Of a stretch of DNA of 64,000 bases, positions 50,467 through 61,146 are shown one piece after another (the first letter of the stretch is position 1; the number at the start of each line of letters is the position of its first letter). A model generated the notes under the pieces. The model ran no database searches, was not told the DNA's origin, and saw nothing but the letters and a program-made list of their open reading frames with translations. The stretch is taken from the NCBI RefSeq assembly GCF_040802235.1, contig NC_133156.1, forward strand, positions 183,098,351 to 183,162,350, read 5' to 3'. The DNA comes from Manis javanica. Taxonomy: Eukaryota > Chordata > Mammalia > Pholidota > Manidae. The position numbers and the translations under genes were made by a program.

Positions 50467-50527
50467 CTGCAGATGAGGTAGCCAGGCCTGTTTACACCAT
50501 GGGTACAGTGGACGCCAATAAGTTTGT
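50467..50527 (-). CDS. DUSP11: DUSP11 exon 5 (active-site loop)
   Basis: The acceptor is TTTTACAG and the donor TGCAG|GTGAGT. It encodes DKLIGVHCTHGVNRPGYLICR. Cys152 and Arg158 of the HCX5R motif are present. The following Thr159 of human is Pro here (codon at 50,484-50,486). Confidence 0.95.
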
Positions 50528-53500
50528 CTGTAAAACGGAATAGAGTTAAAGTCATGTTGACACACTACCAACAAGTGATGCGCCTTTCTGGAGAGTGACA
50601 TTTCTTAGTCACACAACACTACCACTACCCTGAAAAGGAGTAACTCTGAAGAGGAATGTGGTTTTGTGTTTAGGAACATACTATAAAGAATTATCTAATA
50701 CCAAGTCAAAATTCACTGTCTCTGGGAAACTGTGAAGAGCCCCCAGTTAGACATAGGGTATAGACAGGAGAAGGCCTGGTCAGGTCTGAACAGCTAAACC
50801 ATATTGAGATAAACCCATCTGTCTTCCTAGAGAGTACCCCTCAGTCATTGATTTAAGTACAGGAAAAGGGAGTGGAAACAAAATCAAAACAGGCTAGAAG
50901 AAGAATAAAATTTGGTTTGGAGTGACACAAATGGGAGGATCACTTTTGATGCTGAGTTATTAAAAAGAACAGCTCCCATGGCACTCCCTTCAAGGCCCCA
51001 AGGTGCTTCTGCTCCTCCTCTCACTGTCAGATCCCCGCACACCACAGGCCCCTGCACCCCGTCAAGTACCCAGATGAACAGCTCTGCTCCTGTTTTATGA
51101 TGAAAAAGCAAGACTTGGAAATATGTAAGTCTAAGCTACCCAGCAGGCAAACAGAACAAAGTCTAGACTCAAGTCTAAGATTTCTCCAAGTATGCCACGG
51201 TATTTCTTAGTCCAACATTTAAAAACATTATATAGAAATTAAATTTTAAAACTGTAGTTTTTTATTTACACCTGCAAAGTGTAGGTCTGTGACTAGCTGG
51301 TGTATCGTAAGAAAGGACTTGTTTTTTCCTGTCTGGATTACTACCTCCCTATTTCTAATCGCTACTATTTCAATTGCTCCTCCATATGGAAGACGGTCTC
51401 TTTCCTAAATGTAAACTTGGTTGGGTTACTCCATTGCTTAAAAATCTTCATTTAGCATACAGTAATGCCCACACTCTGAGCACAGCATTTAGAACTCTTT
51501 ATAAAGATATCAATCTGTGTCTCCAACTGACCTGTAATTCCACAATGATCCAAACTATGGCTTACAAGGACCCGCATGACCCACCTCCCTCCTGCCCCCT
51601 GCCAGCCTCTCTGATCCCATTTACTACTGCTCTAAACTCAGTGCTCCCTCCCTACTCCAGCCACACCGACTTCCTTACTAGTCCTCAAACATGCTGAGCA
51701 TAGTTGTGCTTGTACTTTAGGACACTTTTCCACCACCCCTCTAATACCCAGTGGCTTGGTTCCTCATTACCTTTTAGGCTGGGCTCAAACAACATCTTCA
51801 TACGCCTTCCCTGACCACCCAGCACACTCCCTCCCCTCTCCATCCTGTTTGGTGCTCTCCAAAGCACTTATCGTCATGACATTCCATGTACTCTCTTCAT
51901 TCTCTCTCCCCGGCTAGAATGCAGAGGATGGAGGAGCAAGAACTGTCCTCTGCTCCTACTTCCCAGAACAGTGCCTTCAACTTAGCAGGTATCACATAAA
52001 TATTTGTTGGAAGTGAACATACGAATTCCTCACCCTTTCACACTACCCCCTCACCCAGCGGAGGCTGCCTCTCCATGGCACATGTCCAAGCTCTGTGCCT
52101 TTTGTACATTTCCTGATACCTGGGCTGTCCTTTCCTCATTTTAGTGAAATCCTCTCACCACCTAGCCCAGATGCTGTCTCCTCGTGAGGCCTTCCTCAAT
52201 CTCTCCTCTATCTCTCCCGTTGCACTTAATTCTTTTATTATAATTAACCCACTGTCTTACAGTTGCTACATGTTTAATGTCCTAGATAACTATACATTTC
52301 TACTGAACAAAATCTTATTCACACCGTATTCCCATATCCTAACAATAAAACTAAGAGACACTCAGCATTTACTGAATCGATTTATTTTCTGAGTCTCTAC
52401 CAGTTCTAGGAGGTGGAAAATGCCTTGTCCTCTTCATCTGGGAGCTGGTGTCTGTGGAGGGGCCTATCACAGAGGTGGCCAGAATGGATGATAAGCAAGG
52501 CCCCGAGACCGCTACGGCAGAGCCCCGTCAAGTTAGCACCATGGGGGCAGATGACCAACACGGGGCCAGCCTGTGCAACGACTACACCTGAGAGGGACAG
52601 AGATTTACCAATGTGCCCTCGGGCACTCTCAAGGACCTTTAGCCCTCATGGAACAGACGGGATGCCGTATGGTAGATCTAGGGAAAGGAGCCTGAAGGAG
52701 CGAGCAAGCTGGCAGTGGCTCCCTAACATCTTAAGAGGTGATGTTTCTGTAACTACAATTTACACAAATTAGAAAATTTACCTCCTCTATAGAAGCCCTG
52801 CTCAAGGCTCAGCCTCCCAAGTTCTAAAGTCAAAGTGGAGGGAAGATATGTGAATGGGGCTTATGATATTTAAGAGCCAGTGCCCGCATTAAACGACAAG
52901 GTTGTAGTTTAAAAGTTAATCTTAAAACTCTTGCCTCTCTCTCTCATCCCCTAACTTCCCACTGCCTTCTCCCTGTTGATATGTGTGTGTGTGTGTGTGT
53001 GTGTATACACACACACACACACACACATATGCAATATTACTGTCTGTCCAGCTCAACAGTGTATATTTCTCAAGCTATATTTAGAAAGATGGCAAAATGA
53101 ACACTTCACACTGTGGGCCAGTCACTTTCCAAAGACAAGAGACCTCAGTTTCAAAATATGACAAATATAATATTCTTGCTGATAGTGAGATGCCAGAAAA
53201 AGGCATATGGATCCTTAAAATTCAGAAGCTATTAAGATCTATTTTCAACAGAGTAAGGTAGACTTTAAAGCAGGAACAAGAAAACACTGGCCTTTTTAAG
53301 TTCTTTCTGTCTGCAGAATGACAGTAAGAGGTGGCAGTGCCCTTCCCCACTTGAACTCAAAGTGGAAAAATAGCAGGAATATCTTAAATACATATGATGA
53401 GGAAGCCACTCCACTGGTCCATTTTTTTCACTTCTAGGGCTCTGTCTCACTCCAAACCTTTGCCTTTTGTTGTCTCTTTTATATACTCTAAGACCCTGAG

Positions 53501-56500
53501 ATTCTTTATCTTTTCCTTTATGTCCCACCTCTTAACCAATATATAAAAGAACGTTTTTATATTTCCCATTCAAATTTTTAAAAAATAGGTGAATAAGCTA
53601 GTTCAGTTCATATCTCTCACTAAAATCAGTTTCCAAACTAACTTTGTGGCCATAAGAAGAAGTAACACCTCACTCTATTAGCATCTGACCTCTGACATTT
53701 CCACTTTAATAATATTAAACACAATAGGCCCAATGGCAAAACTATTAAAAATATTAAAAACTCCCAACCCCATTCAAAATGCATACTGAAGTTCAGGTAA
53801 GAAAAAAAAAAACCCTCACCATTATCTTTATTTTCTTTCAAAAACCCATTAACACCATATTTGAATTTAAAAATAGTGTCATCATCAGGTACCTGATGCC
53901 CAATCGTATACATTTTTAAGTAAGGAACAGTTTCTGGTAAGCCCTGTAATGCAAAATAATGAAAATGTGTATTATTTCATTTGTCAGGAAAGAATTAAAA
54001 ATGAATTAGACGAGCCAGAATAAAACCAAGAGAGTATAATAAACTTGGCATGTCAGTAATTCTGCTAAAAGAGCCAGTTTTCCCCCTAAAGCTGCTTCAA
54101 TCTGGAAGTATCACTTGCTTTTCATTAAAACTGCAGGATGGATAGTCAATAGGCATCTGCAAGCAAAGTTCATGTGAATGAATGTATATGTAACTAAAAA
54201 TTACATAAATAGTTCTATCTAATATTTTACATTTTAGGGGCCACAAAGCAGCTGTGATTTAAGTAGAACAGAGTCGGAGAAGAACTTGGATTTGAATTGT
54301 GAGACAAAGTGAATTTCAGACACTGTTCAGAGAAATGGTATTCTTGGCTTGGGAGAAAGTAGGTACTGATAAAAGACAGAAGAGCTTAACTGAAAATCCT
54401 GTTGTTCTGAACTTAAATGGAAAGTATCAATGTGAACTTTTGATGTATTTTATTTTTAAAGCAAACATAGAAACACATTTCCTAGCTCTGACCCAGCTCT
54501 GATAAAAAAGGACTCAGGAGCCAAACTGAGAAGCTCCAACTGGCCAAAGACGGGGCCTCAGTTAAGAATAGTAACTACAATGGAGTCCACAGTGATACAA
54601 ATAAATAAACAAAATAAAATCTCATTGGTCACCACTAGAGGATACTAGTGAATCAACTCATTATTTTGAAAACTGTTAAATAAAAGGAAAGAATCATGAC
54701 ACTACATCTGGGCAACCAAATAGATAATGAGGGGCAACTTCTCTTGATAGAAATATACCCAGCTAATAAATGAAGAAAACAACAACAGAATTCACCATTT
54801 CTCGAAGCCCCGAACAAATTTATGGATGTAGCTATCAATCATCCATGACTGCTAATATCAGAGAAAGACAATCACTAGGAGATATTAGTACTACTACCTC
54901 ATCAGCAAAGGACTGTTACGAGGATCTACTAAATCAGTGTTTTTGCAAGTAGTTTTTACATGGCAAACTGCTACGCAAATACTAACAAACGTTAGGTGTC
55001 ATTGTCTCCCAAGGCCATGCAACTGTCAGAAGGAAAATTCTTTCCCACTGATATGCTACATGGGCCAACAGATCATATGGGTTTCTTTATCAGTAGCAAA
55101 AGGTATTAGGAACAGAGAGCATGCAGCTGAGAGAACTGTCTTTTCCTCTGATGCTCACACATGCTCAGGCAACTGCTTAACGTAAGTGCTAGGGACATAC
55201 AAGGTATTCCTTTCTATTAGACTACTACTATTCTTACTACAAGTTTACTTCATTTTCAAAACATAGAACACGAAAGCTTACAGCATTTCTTAAGCACATA
55301 CAAAGCTTACTGCCAAATATGTAATTAAGGAAACCATTTGGTTACTTTTTTGAACTACTACCCATGAAAGAAGGCCTGGATTCACTTTAATGTAAGATGA
55401 TAACTACTGAATGACTATGAACTAATACAGTATCTGAAAGGTTCTTTTCAATTAAGGGTTTCACTTACCTCTGGCTTATAATAGCGGTGAGTATATGTTA
55501 AATCAATAATCAGTCCAAGTTCTTCATTCTGTTCTTGGACTTTGTTAAAAAGATCCAAGGGAGAAAAGCATTCTTCTGGAGCAAGATTGTCTTCAAAACT
55601 CTGGCAGAGAGAATGAGGTAAGAAAGAGCAGATGGGTGCTTAATATCCTTTATTTTATTACCCATTTATTCAAGCCCCGTGATGCTAACAATGAGATGCA
55701 AAGGAAAATTTTCACTCTTCTGGAAGTTACAAACTATTGTATAATGCTTTCTTTCAGAAAGATGAGAGGAAGAAAATAAGCTCACTTCTATAATTTATTT
55801 CTGTGTTTATTTGTTTCATGTTGGTCTCCCAGCCAGACAGTAAACTCCCGAAGGACCACATCAGTTTTGTCCCACACTGCATCTCCAGCTCCAAGGGGAG
55901 TGCCTATAAATATGCACTTACAAATACTTCTAGAGTATTTATATATGTGAAGGGTGGATTTTATTGCTAAACAATTTTTTATGTATTTGGCTTACTTATG
56001 TACTCTTTTCCATACTGATATGTTTGGTTATTCAAGTGACAGCAACATACTTTTTTATCAATTAACAGACTAGTTTTTAGAGCAGTTTCAGGTTCACAGA
56101 AAAACTGAGTGGAAAGCACAGAGAACTCCCAATTATACCCTCTCTCCTTCACCCGACAAAGACTTACCATCAATATTCCAGAACAGTGTGGTCTGTTTGT
56201 TAGAATCAATGAACCAGCACTGATCTATCATTATCAACTGAAGTCCCTAGTTTATGTTATGAGTCACTCAACATACTGTACATTCTATGGGTTTTGACCA
56301 ATGTATAATGACAAGTATTTACCTTACAGTGACATACAGAATAGTTTCACTGCCCTAAAAAGTACCTATGGTCCAGCAACACTTTAATATAGATTAATAT
56401 CTGTTACGGCTAGATGCCCCCCTTCCACCATTATTCTTCTCTTTCAAAAATTTCCTGGCTACTTAAGTCTATTCTTCAATATGAATTTTAGAATCAGCCT

Positions 56501-59500
56501 ATTTGAGATGATGATAAATTTACAATTAACGCAAGAAGATTTGACAGATTTATGGTGTTGAGTCTTCTTCATAATATTGTAAAAGTTTTGAAGAGTATAT
56601 TACATAAAGGCATATACTCTCTCCAGTTTCTCGCAAAGTTGGAGCTGATGGATCAAATACCACCTTCAGCTATCTGAACAATGACTAATTTCAGATAACT
56701 AATTTATGTTAACCCTTTAGGAAGCCTTCCTTGATTAACCCTACTATGGTTTTCCCCTCCTTTGAATTCCCAGGTATTTCTCGCCATGGCAAATATTTGA
56801 CATTTAACATATTCTCCTTTGTATTCCAGTGTGCTTGAGGAGAGACTGGCAAGTACTGAGGCTGCTTTTCTTAGGTGACTTCCATAAATCACACAGGAGA
56901 CCAATGTTACATTTCCCTGCCACACAGAGATATTTCATCTTCCTAACTCTACTGTATGAACAGGTGGTACACTGGGAGTGGTTCTACAGCCCTGTTATCC
57001 CCTTTACCGTACCTTAATCCAAACATTGAATAAAACTACTTGAGTACACAGAGCCAGAAGCTTTTTATAATGAGTGTGCAAGAGACCTGGGGCCACGCGG
57101 AGGAAAGGAAACGGAAGAGTCTCCCTGTGCTTCTCTTGCTGGTGGACTTCCAGACAGGCACTGAGCAGGGACCCTCGTGGAATCTCAGGAATCCACTTTT
57201 AGAGGCCAGGGAATAGGCAATTGAGGCGTTGGGACGATCACACAGAAAGGAGGAATACAGGAGCAACCTCTCAGGAACTGCAAATACGGGTGGGGAGTCC
57301 ATTCATTCAACAAAAATTGTTAAGTATTTATTATATGTCAAAAAACACTATGCTTGGGGTTGGTGGATGTAAATAAGAACCACGTGTTTATCTTTATGAA
57401 GCGACTAAGATTTTAAGTACAGAGATGCAAAAGAACTGACATAGCAAGTAAAAAAGGAACCCTGACCTATGAGTCACAAATTACATCAATTCCCCATACA
57501 TTAAAAGTTGAGTTCTTCCACAGACAAATCCACGCTATGCTGGGCAGTTTCATTAGAGACATGAACCTCTTCTCACCTTTTTTATGTCAGTCAAATGCTT
57601 TCCCCACCTATTCCTTTCTGAGTTCAATTTTCAGAGTTTCCATGCTGAAATCATGACCATACTGATCCACGTTATTTTTTGGGTTGTGACAGTGGTTAAC
57701 AAAGGTGTCTCAGTGGCATTTAGTGCGTAGGGTCATAGACGCCAGGCATCTGGCAAAATTCAGAACAGTCCCACAAATGTGTCTTACCCCCTAATGACTT
57801 CTGAATGTTCTAGTCAACATTCATGTAGGTGAAAAAACTGTTCGTAAGTTAAGCCTTAGAATCAAACCTCACGAATAAACACGAAGGCTTTTTTTGCAGT
57901 TTTAATGTATAATCCATTTTCCAGGACAGTCATCACCTTATCGACCAAGTGAAGGCTTTGCTTTATTTGGAAATCTGCTAAGCAAGAGCTGTTCATGATT
58001 ATGGAAACTCCGGCCACTTAGGCAAAGTAACTCACCTACATCAGTCCTCATTTAGTTTTTGGATTTCACGGAACAAGTAACTATTTCTTTATGTCTAGCA
58101 TAGTTATGGCCATTTACTATTGAAATGTAAATACATATTAATTATTATGAATTCCTTTATCTTACTTATTCTTTATGTTATAGTTAGAGCATTACATTGT
58201 TTTTCTTTCTTTAAAATTAAGTATGGAAATAGGTTGTACTTATATGAATTTCATTTCAGGATATGAAAGGGTATTACAAAGTATTTGCTACAAAAAAGGG
58301 AAAACGAGGTGTGACACAGTTGAGAACCAGTGTTCTACACGGTGAATTTGGATTTCTTAAAGACTACTGCTTACTTTTTTCAAAGGAACTTTGAAAGCAA
58401 TGAAACGGGTCCCTGGCATCCGCTGTCCAACTGGGCTGTAGTCTTTCCACCTATTAATACATTTTCTTAATAGCCAAATTTTAGGTCAGCCAGTCTCTCT
58501 GCATAAATGAAATCTCCTTGAAAATGAAAAACGGAACCCAAAAGTAGGTCCTCTCCTCTCTACTCTGCATTTCACTGTTCCACCTATTCAACCCCACCTA
58601 GTATCAACCTATATTCCCCTTCTTTCTGCTTCCCCATCTCGAAAACAGACAAGGCAACAGAACAGTGCAAAGGGCTCAACAAATAAGACACATCTAAAAC
58701 CAGAGGCGGCCAGAACTTGTGCATCCCCAATAAAATCTAGCCCAATCTTGAACACTAAGGTGCCATTAATACACACATGCTGACTGAAACAGTTTAACTC
58801 TTTCACTTTACACTTTATTTTTAGTCCTAATACAACCAATGCCATCAAATGCAACTGTAGTGAACTTCAAGTTCATATTTTAAAAGAAAATTTGATAGAC
58901 AAGGGGGCCGTGAACTTCACTTAATAAGGCTAGGGGTAACAGTAAAAGGTAGTATTTGAGCTGCCTTCAGTAGGATTTTATATAGAATTAACTAAGGTTA
59001 ATTCAGCATATCTTAAGCATAGAAAGTTGGGGCAAAAGTGACACAAGATGGGTCTGAGGAAAGAGAGGGGATTCTAGACCACGCAGAGTCTTACGGGCCA
59101 TTGGAAAAGAGTTTGTTTTTATTCTTAAAGCAATGCTTTTGTACGATATTTACGAGAACTTTCCAAGCTGTCTATTAAAAAGATGTCTTATGTGAAGAAC
59201 GGAGTGAACGGAAACAAGAATCAATAAATATATACACTAATTAGGACCTAAAAGCAATACATCAGGCAAGTTCTGTATTAGGATGCTGATGGAGGAGAGA
59301 GGGCAGATTGAAAAAGATCTTCAGGACATAAAACGAAGGGGACTTAATGAGCTATGAGATGGCGGAAAGCAAGGTCTCAAGGAATAGAGTTCACTGAAAG
59401 CAAAGCCTCAAAATTAATCATTTGAATATACAGAGGGCGAGTTCTCAAATGAGACCTGTTAGAAAGCAACAGCATGCCCTTTGTGATTCCTGGAAACAAC

Positions 59501-59998
59501 ACACATTTTTTCAGTGAAAAGTTTGGTTGTACTGGTGGGTTTTTCATTCAACCTTTGCTCTTAGTAATATTTTCTGTGCCAAATAGCGCAGCTTGAGGAA
59601 TGCTGGGGCCTCCATTTTGGTAAGTAAGGGGTGTCCCCAACACTGACAGTCCCATCTTAAAGGGCAGTCCCTCTCTATTTCACCCGGGGAGCCATGGCCC
59701 GCGCCTCGCTTTTATAAGGCCCGCGGAGAAATAAAAAAATCATACCGTCCACGTCAGCTACTGTGAGCAGAGCAGCGAAAGCGTCACAGCCTCCCAGGAA
59801 GAGGCGCGCGGGCCACGCGCGGAAGCAGCGCTCAGGCAGCTACCGTGGCCCGGGAGCTGCGAGCGGGACGGGCCCGCACCGGGCCGAGGCGGCTCACCTT
59901 TCGGGGGCGTGGCTTCCACCCTTCCTTTCGCCGGAGGGCCGTCCGGAAAAGATGCCTCTCTGGCCCCAGCCGTAGCGGGCAGGATGCCATTGGTTCAT
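50467..59998 (-). CDS. DUSP11: DUSP11 (PIR1) 5' half, exons 1-5: RNA/RNP 5'-triphosphatase, truncated
   Basis: DUSP11 removes the beta and gamma phosphates from 5'-triphosphate RNAs in the nucleus and cytoplasm. This acts on RNA polymerase III and some viral transcripts, marking them for decay and limiting RIG-I sensing. Five coding exons (101, 76, 132, 124 and 61 bp) keep phase and read without stops. They are colinear with human DUSP11 so that the catalytic cysteine falls at residue 152 and arginine at 158. The last exon here ends GYLICR, just past the signature loop. The exons for the rest of the phosphatase domain and the basic C-terminal tail are absent before the L1/CD207 junction. The residue after the catalytic arginine is proline (HCTHGVNRPG), where the family has Thr or Ser. 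As it stands the locus should not make a working enzyme. The promoter is probably still active. Confidence 0.9.
51320..52010 (+). repeat. L2 LINE 3' region in DUSP11 intron 4
   Basis: It ends with CAGTGCCTTCAACTTAGCAG, then CACATAAATATTTGTTGG. Upstream it has a pyrimidine-rich L2 body. A further L2-like piece follows at about 52,015-52,250. Confidence 0.75.
52410..52750. other. GC-richer unidentified segment in DUSP11 intron 4
   Basis: A roughly 340-bp stretch with clearly more GC and CpG than the AT-rich intron around it. The plus-strand open frame (52,413-52,772) has no recognisable domain. It could be a conserved element, a degraded repeat or an old processed-gene fragment. No poly-A tail or repeat flank was found. 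Confidence 0.35.
52979..53030. repeat. (TG)n-(CA)n palindromic microsatellite
   Basis: A TG run meets a CA run at a TATA centre. 52,984-53,027 is a 44-bp perfect palindrome. It can extrude a cruciform or adopt Z-DNA. Confidence 0.9.
53820..53943 (-). CDS. DUSP11: DUSP11 exon 4
   Basis: The acceptor is GCATTACAG and the donor GATAATG|GTGAGG. It encodes GLPETVPYLKMYTIGHQVPD then DDTIFKFKYGVNGFLKENKD N. It is open and highly similar to human DUSP11. Confidence 0.95.
53944..55468. other. DUSP11 intron 3
   Basis: AT-rich intronic DNA with no recognised exon. Short open frames here have no family resemblance. Confidence 0.6.
55469..55600 (-). CDS. DUSP11: DUSP11 exon 3
   Basis: The acceptor is CTCTCTGCCAG and the donor CCAGAG|GTAAGTG. 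It is 44 codons in phase 0: SFEDNLAPEECFSPLDLFNK, VQEQNEELGLIIDLTYTHRY, YKPE. The LDLFNK and LGLIIDLT segments form the start of the phosphatase fold. Confidence 0.96.
56050..56600 (-). repeat. Old L1 fragment in DUSP11 intron 2
   Basis: Plus-strand text such as AGAGCAGTTTCAGGTTCACA, 'GTACATTCTATGGGTTTTGACC' and AGAATAGTTTCACTGCCCTA is the complement of an old L1 3' region. It lies in the same orientation as DUSP11. Confidence 0.75.
56601..58374. other. DUSP11 intron 2, remainder
   Basis: AT-rich intron. The part at about 58,255-58,340 (GTTGAGAACCAGTGTTCTAC) resembles the end of a MER5/hAT-type DNA transposon, only weakly supported. No exon was recognised. Confidence 0.4.
58375..58450 (-). 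CDS. DUSP11: DUSP11 exon 2
   Basis: The acceptor is TATTAATAG and the donor TTGAAAAAA|GTAAGC. It encodes (R)WKDYSPVGQRMPGTRFIAFK VPLKK, matching the human segment that follows IPER. It is open. Confidence 0.95.
58451..59650. other. DUSP11 intron 1
   Basis: Contains a piece of the unnamed ancient repeat family also seen at 30.9-31.5 kb (about 58,990-59,380; GATGGGTCTGAGGAAAGAGA, 'GTCTTACGGGCCATTGG'). No other exon was recognised. Confidence 0.5.
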
Positions 59999-60235
59999 CT
60001 GAGCCCCAAGACGCCGTCCACCAAGCACCAAGAGCCCCAAAGCCGCCAGTCCGGCTCCCTCTCGGCCAGAACAAGACTTCGGTCCGGAAGAGTTTAGGCA
60101 GCAGCACCCACACCACCTCGGCTCCTTCTACTGCGCATGCGGCACCGCCCGTGGTGATGTCGTCCCCGCGCCGGCCGACGGGATGCTGGAGGCCACAGCG
60201 CCCTCCTTAGCCGGCGGTGGGTAGCGCAGGTCGAT
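59650..60235 (-). promoter_or_regulatory. DUSP11: CpG island and promoter of DUSP11
   Basis: A sharp CpG-rich island covers the first coding exon and its 5' flank and falls off on both sides. The broad, GC-rich, TATA-poor character fits a housekeeping promoter. Transcription should start on the minus strand between about 60,000 and 60,200. Confidence 0.8.
59898..59998 (-). CDS. DUSP11: DUSP11 exon 1 coding part
   Basis: It encodes MNQWHPARYGWGQRG, IFSGRPSGERKGG, SHAPE plus two bases of an Arg codon, then the donor CGAAAG|GTGAGC. It matches the human start MSQWHHPRSGWGRR. The same frame stays open upstream and still resembles the human long N-terminus (GAGLAALGLLVLGGRRLGAQ), but it reaches TAG at 60,128-60,130 with no ATG. 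The start at 59,998 is therefore chosen. Confidence 0.93.
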
Positions 60236-60435
60236 GAGCTTTCATACCCACCAGAATTCAAGTAGTACAGGACATGGGATCAAAGTCAAGTCCCACTCCT
60301 CCGTTTCCTTGTGCGGTTCTTCGGACATTTTCCAAGGGCTTAGATTCACATTTGCTGTATATGTATTTAAGTATATAAGTACCTGTTTTTACAGACATGG
60401 GTATCCTCTATTTTACATAAAAGCACCATACTATA

Positions 60436-60656
60436 TGAAAGGGTATCTCGCCGCGACCCTCCTTACCCCACAACGACTCAGGAGACACAGAGAGAGGGAG
60501 CAGCAGCTCGTGGGTGAGGAAGCGTGTTTTTAAGGAGTAGCGATAAGGGTCCGTTCTGCGATGGTGACTGGATCTTAAGGGGTGGGCGACCATCCCGGTC
60601 GGTGGTGATTGGATCTTAAGGAGTGGGGAGTCTTAGCGTGCCAGAATTTGCCTTCA
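60436..60656 (-). mobile_element. Probable solo LTR, 221 bp, 5-bp target-site duplication
   Basis: The segment is bounded TG...CA and flanked by CTATA at 60,431-60,435 and 60,657-60,661. It contains two direct copies of a GGATCTTAAGG(G/A)GTGGG unit (about 60,570 and 60,611). It resembles the neighbouring LTR in the GAGACACAG...GAAGC region. Orientation is inferred from that similarity. No internal retroviral genes are present. Confidence 0.55.
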
Positions 60657-60868
60657 CTATATGTATTTCCTAAAATCTATATTAGATGCTGATTTTCCTG
60701 GTCAATTTATGCAAACATCCTTTCTATTCTTTCTAAAGGCTGCAAAGTACTCCTGTGATTATAAGTACCACAATTTGCATAACCTGTCCAATATTGATTA
60801 ACTTTCAATTGTTTTCAATTTTCTGTCCTCCTTAAAGACAGGCTGCAATGTGAGCATCGTTATACATG

Positions 60869-61142
60869 TGTTCGGGGAGCCTTGTGTGCTTTCCTCGGTT
60901 CTTCTCGCCACGACAAAGAATTGAAGGGCAGAGACACAGTAGTGAAGCAGAGTAAAAGTTTTATTTAAAATTACTTAGAGAAAAAAAAATACAGGCGACC
61001 TCAGAGAGAGAGAGGAGCACCGTGAAAGGTTGAAAAGAGAGACTTTAAAATTAAAAGGTTATGCACTTAGAAAGTGCGGGCGACCTCAGAGAGAGGAGTG
61101 CCTAGTTAGGGGTTTTAGTTGCTTGCTGTCTGTTGCCTAACA
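60869..61142 (-). mobile_element. Solo LTR of an endogenous retrovirus, 274 bp, 4-bp target-site duplication
   Basis: On the minus strand it begins TGTTAGGCAACAG and ends CCCCGAACA. CATG flanks it on both sides (60,865-60,868 and 61,143-61,146). A minus-strand AATAAA signal lies at about 60,960. An imperfect internal repeat GGCGACCTCAGAGAGAG occurs twice. The 4-bp duplication is typical of class I (gamma-like) elements. No coding region remains. Confidence 0.75.
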
Positions 61143-61146
61143 CATG

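Noticed and set aside
53638-53913. 91-codon minus-strand frame taken as one small gene
   Set aside because: Its first part is DUSP11 exon 4; the remainder is read-through into intron 4 past the GTGAGG donor.
59832-60116. 94-codon minus-strand frame at the DUSP11 promoter
   Set aside because: It overlaps exon 1 in a different frame; the frame starting at 59,998 matches DUSP11.
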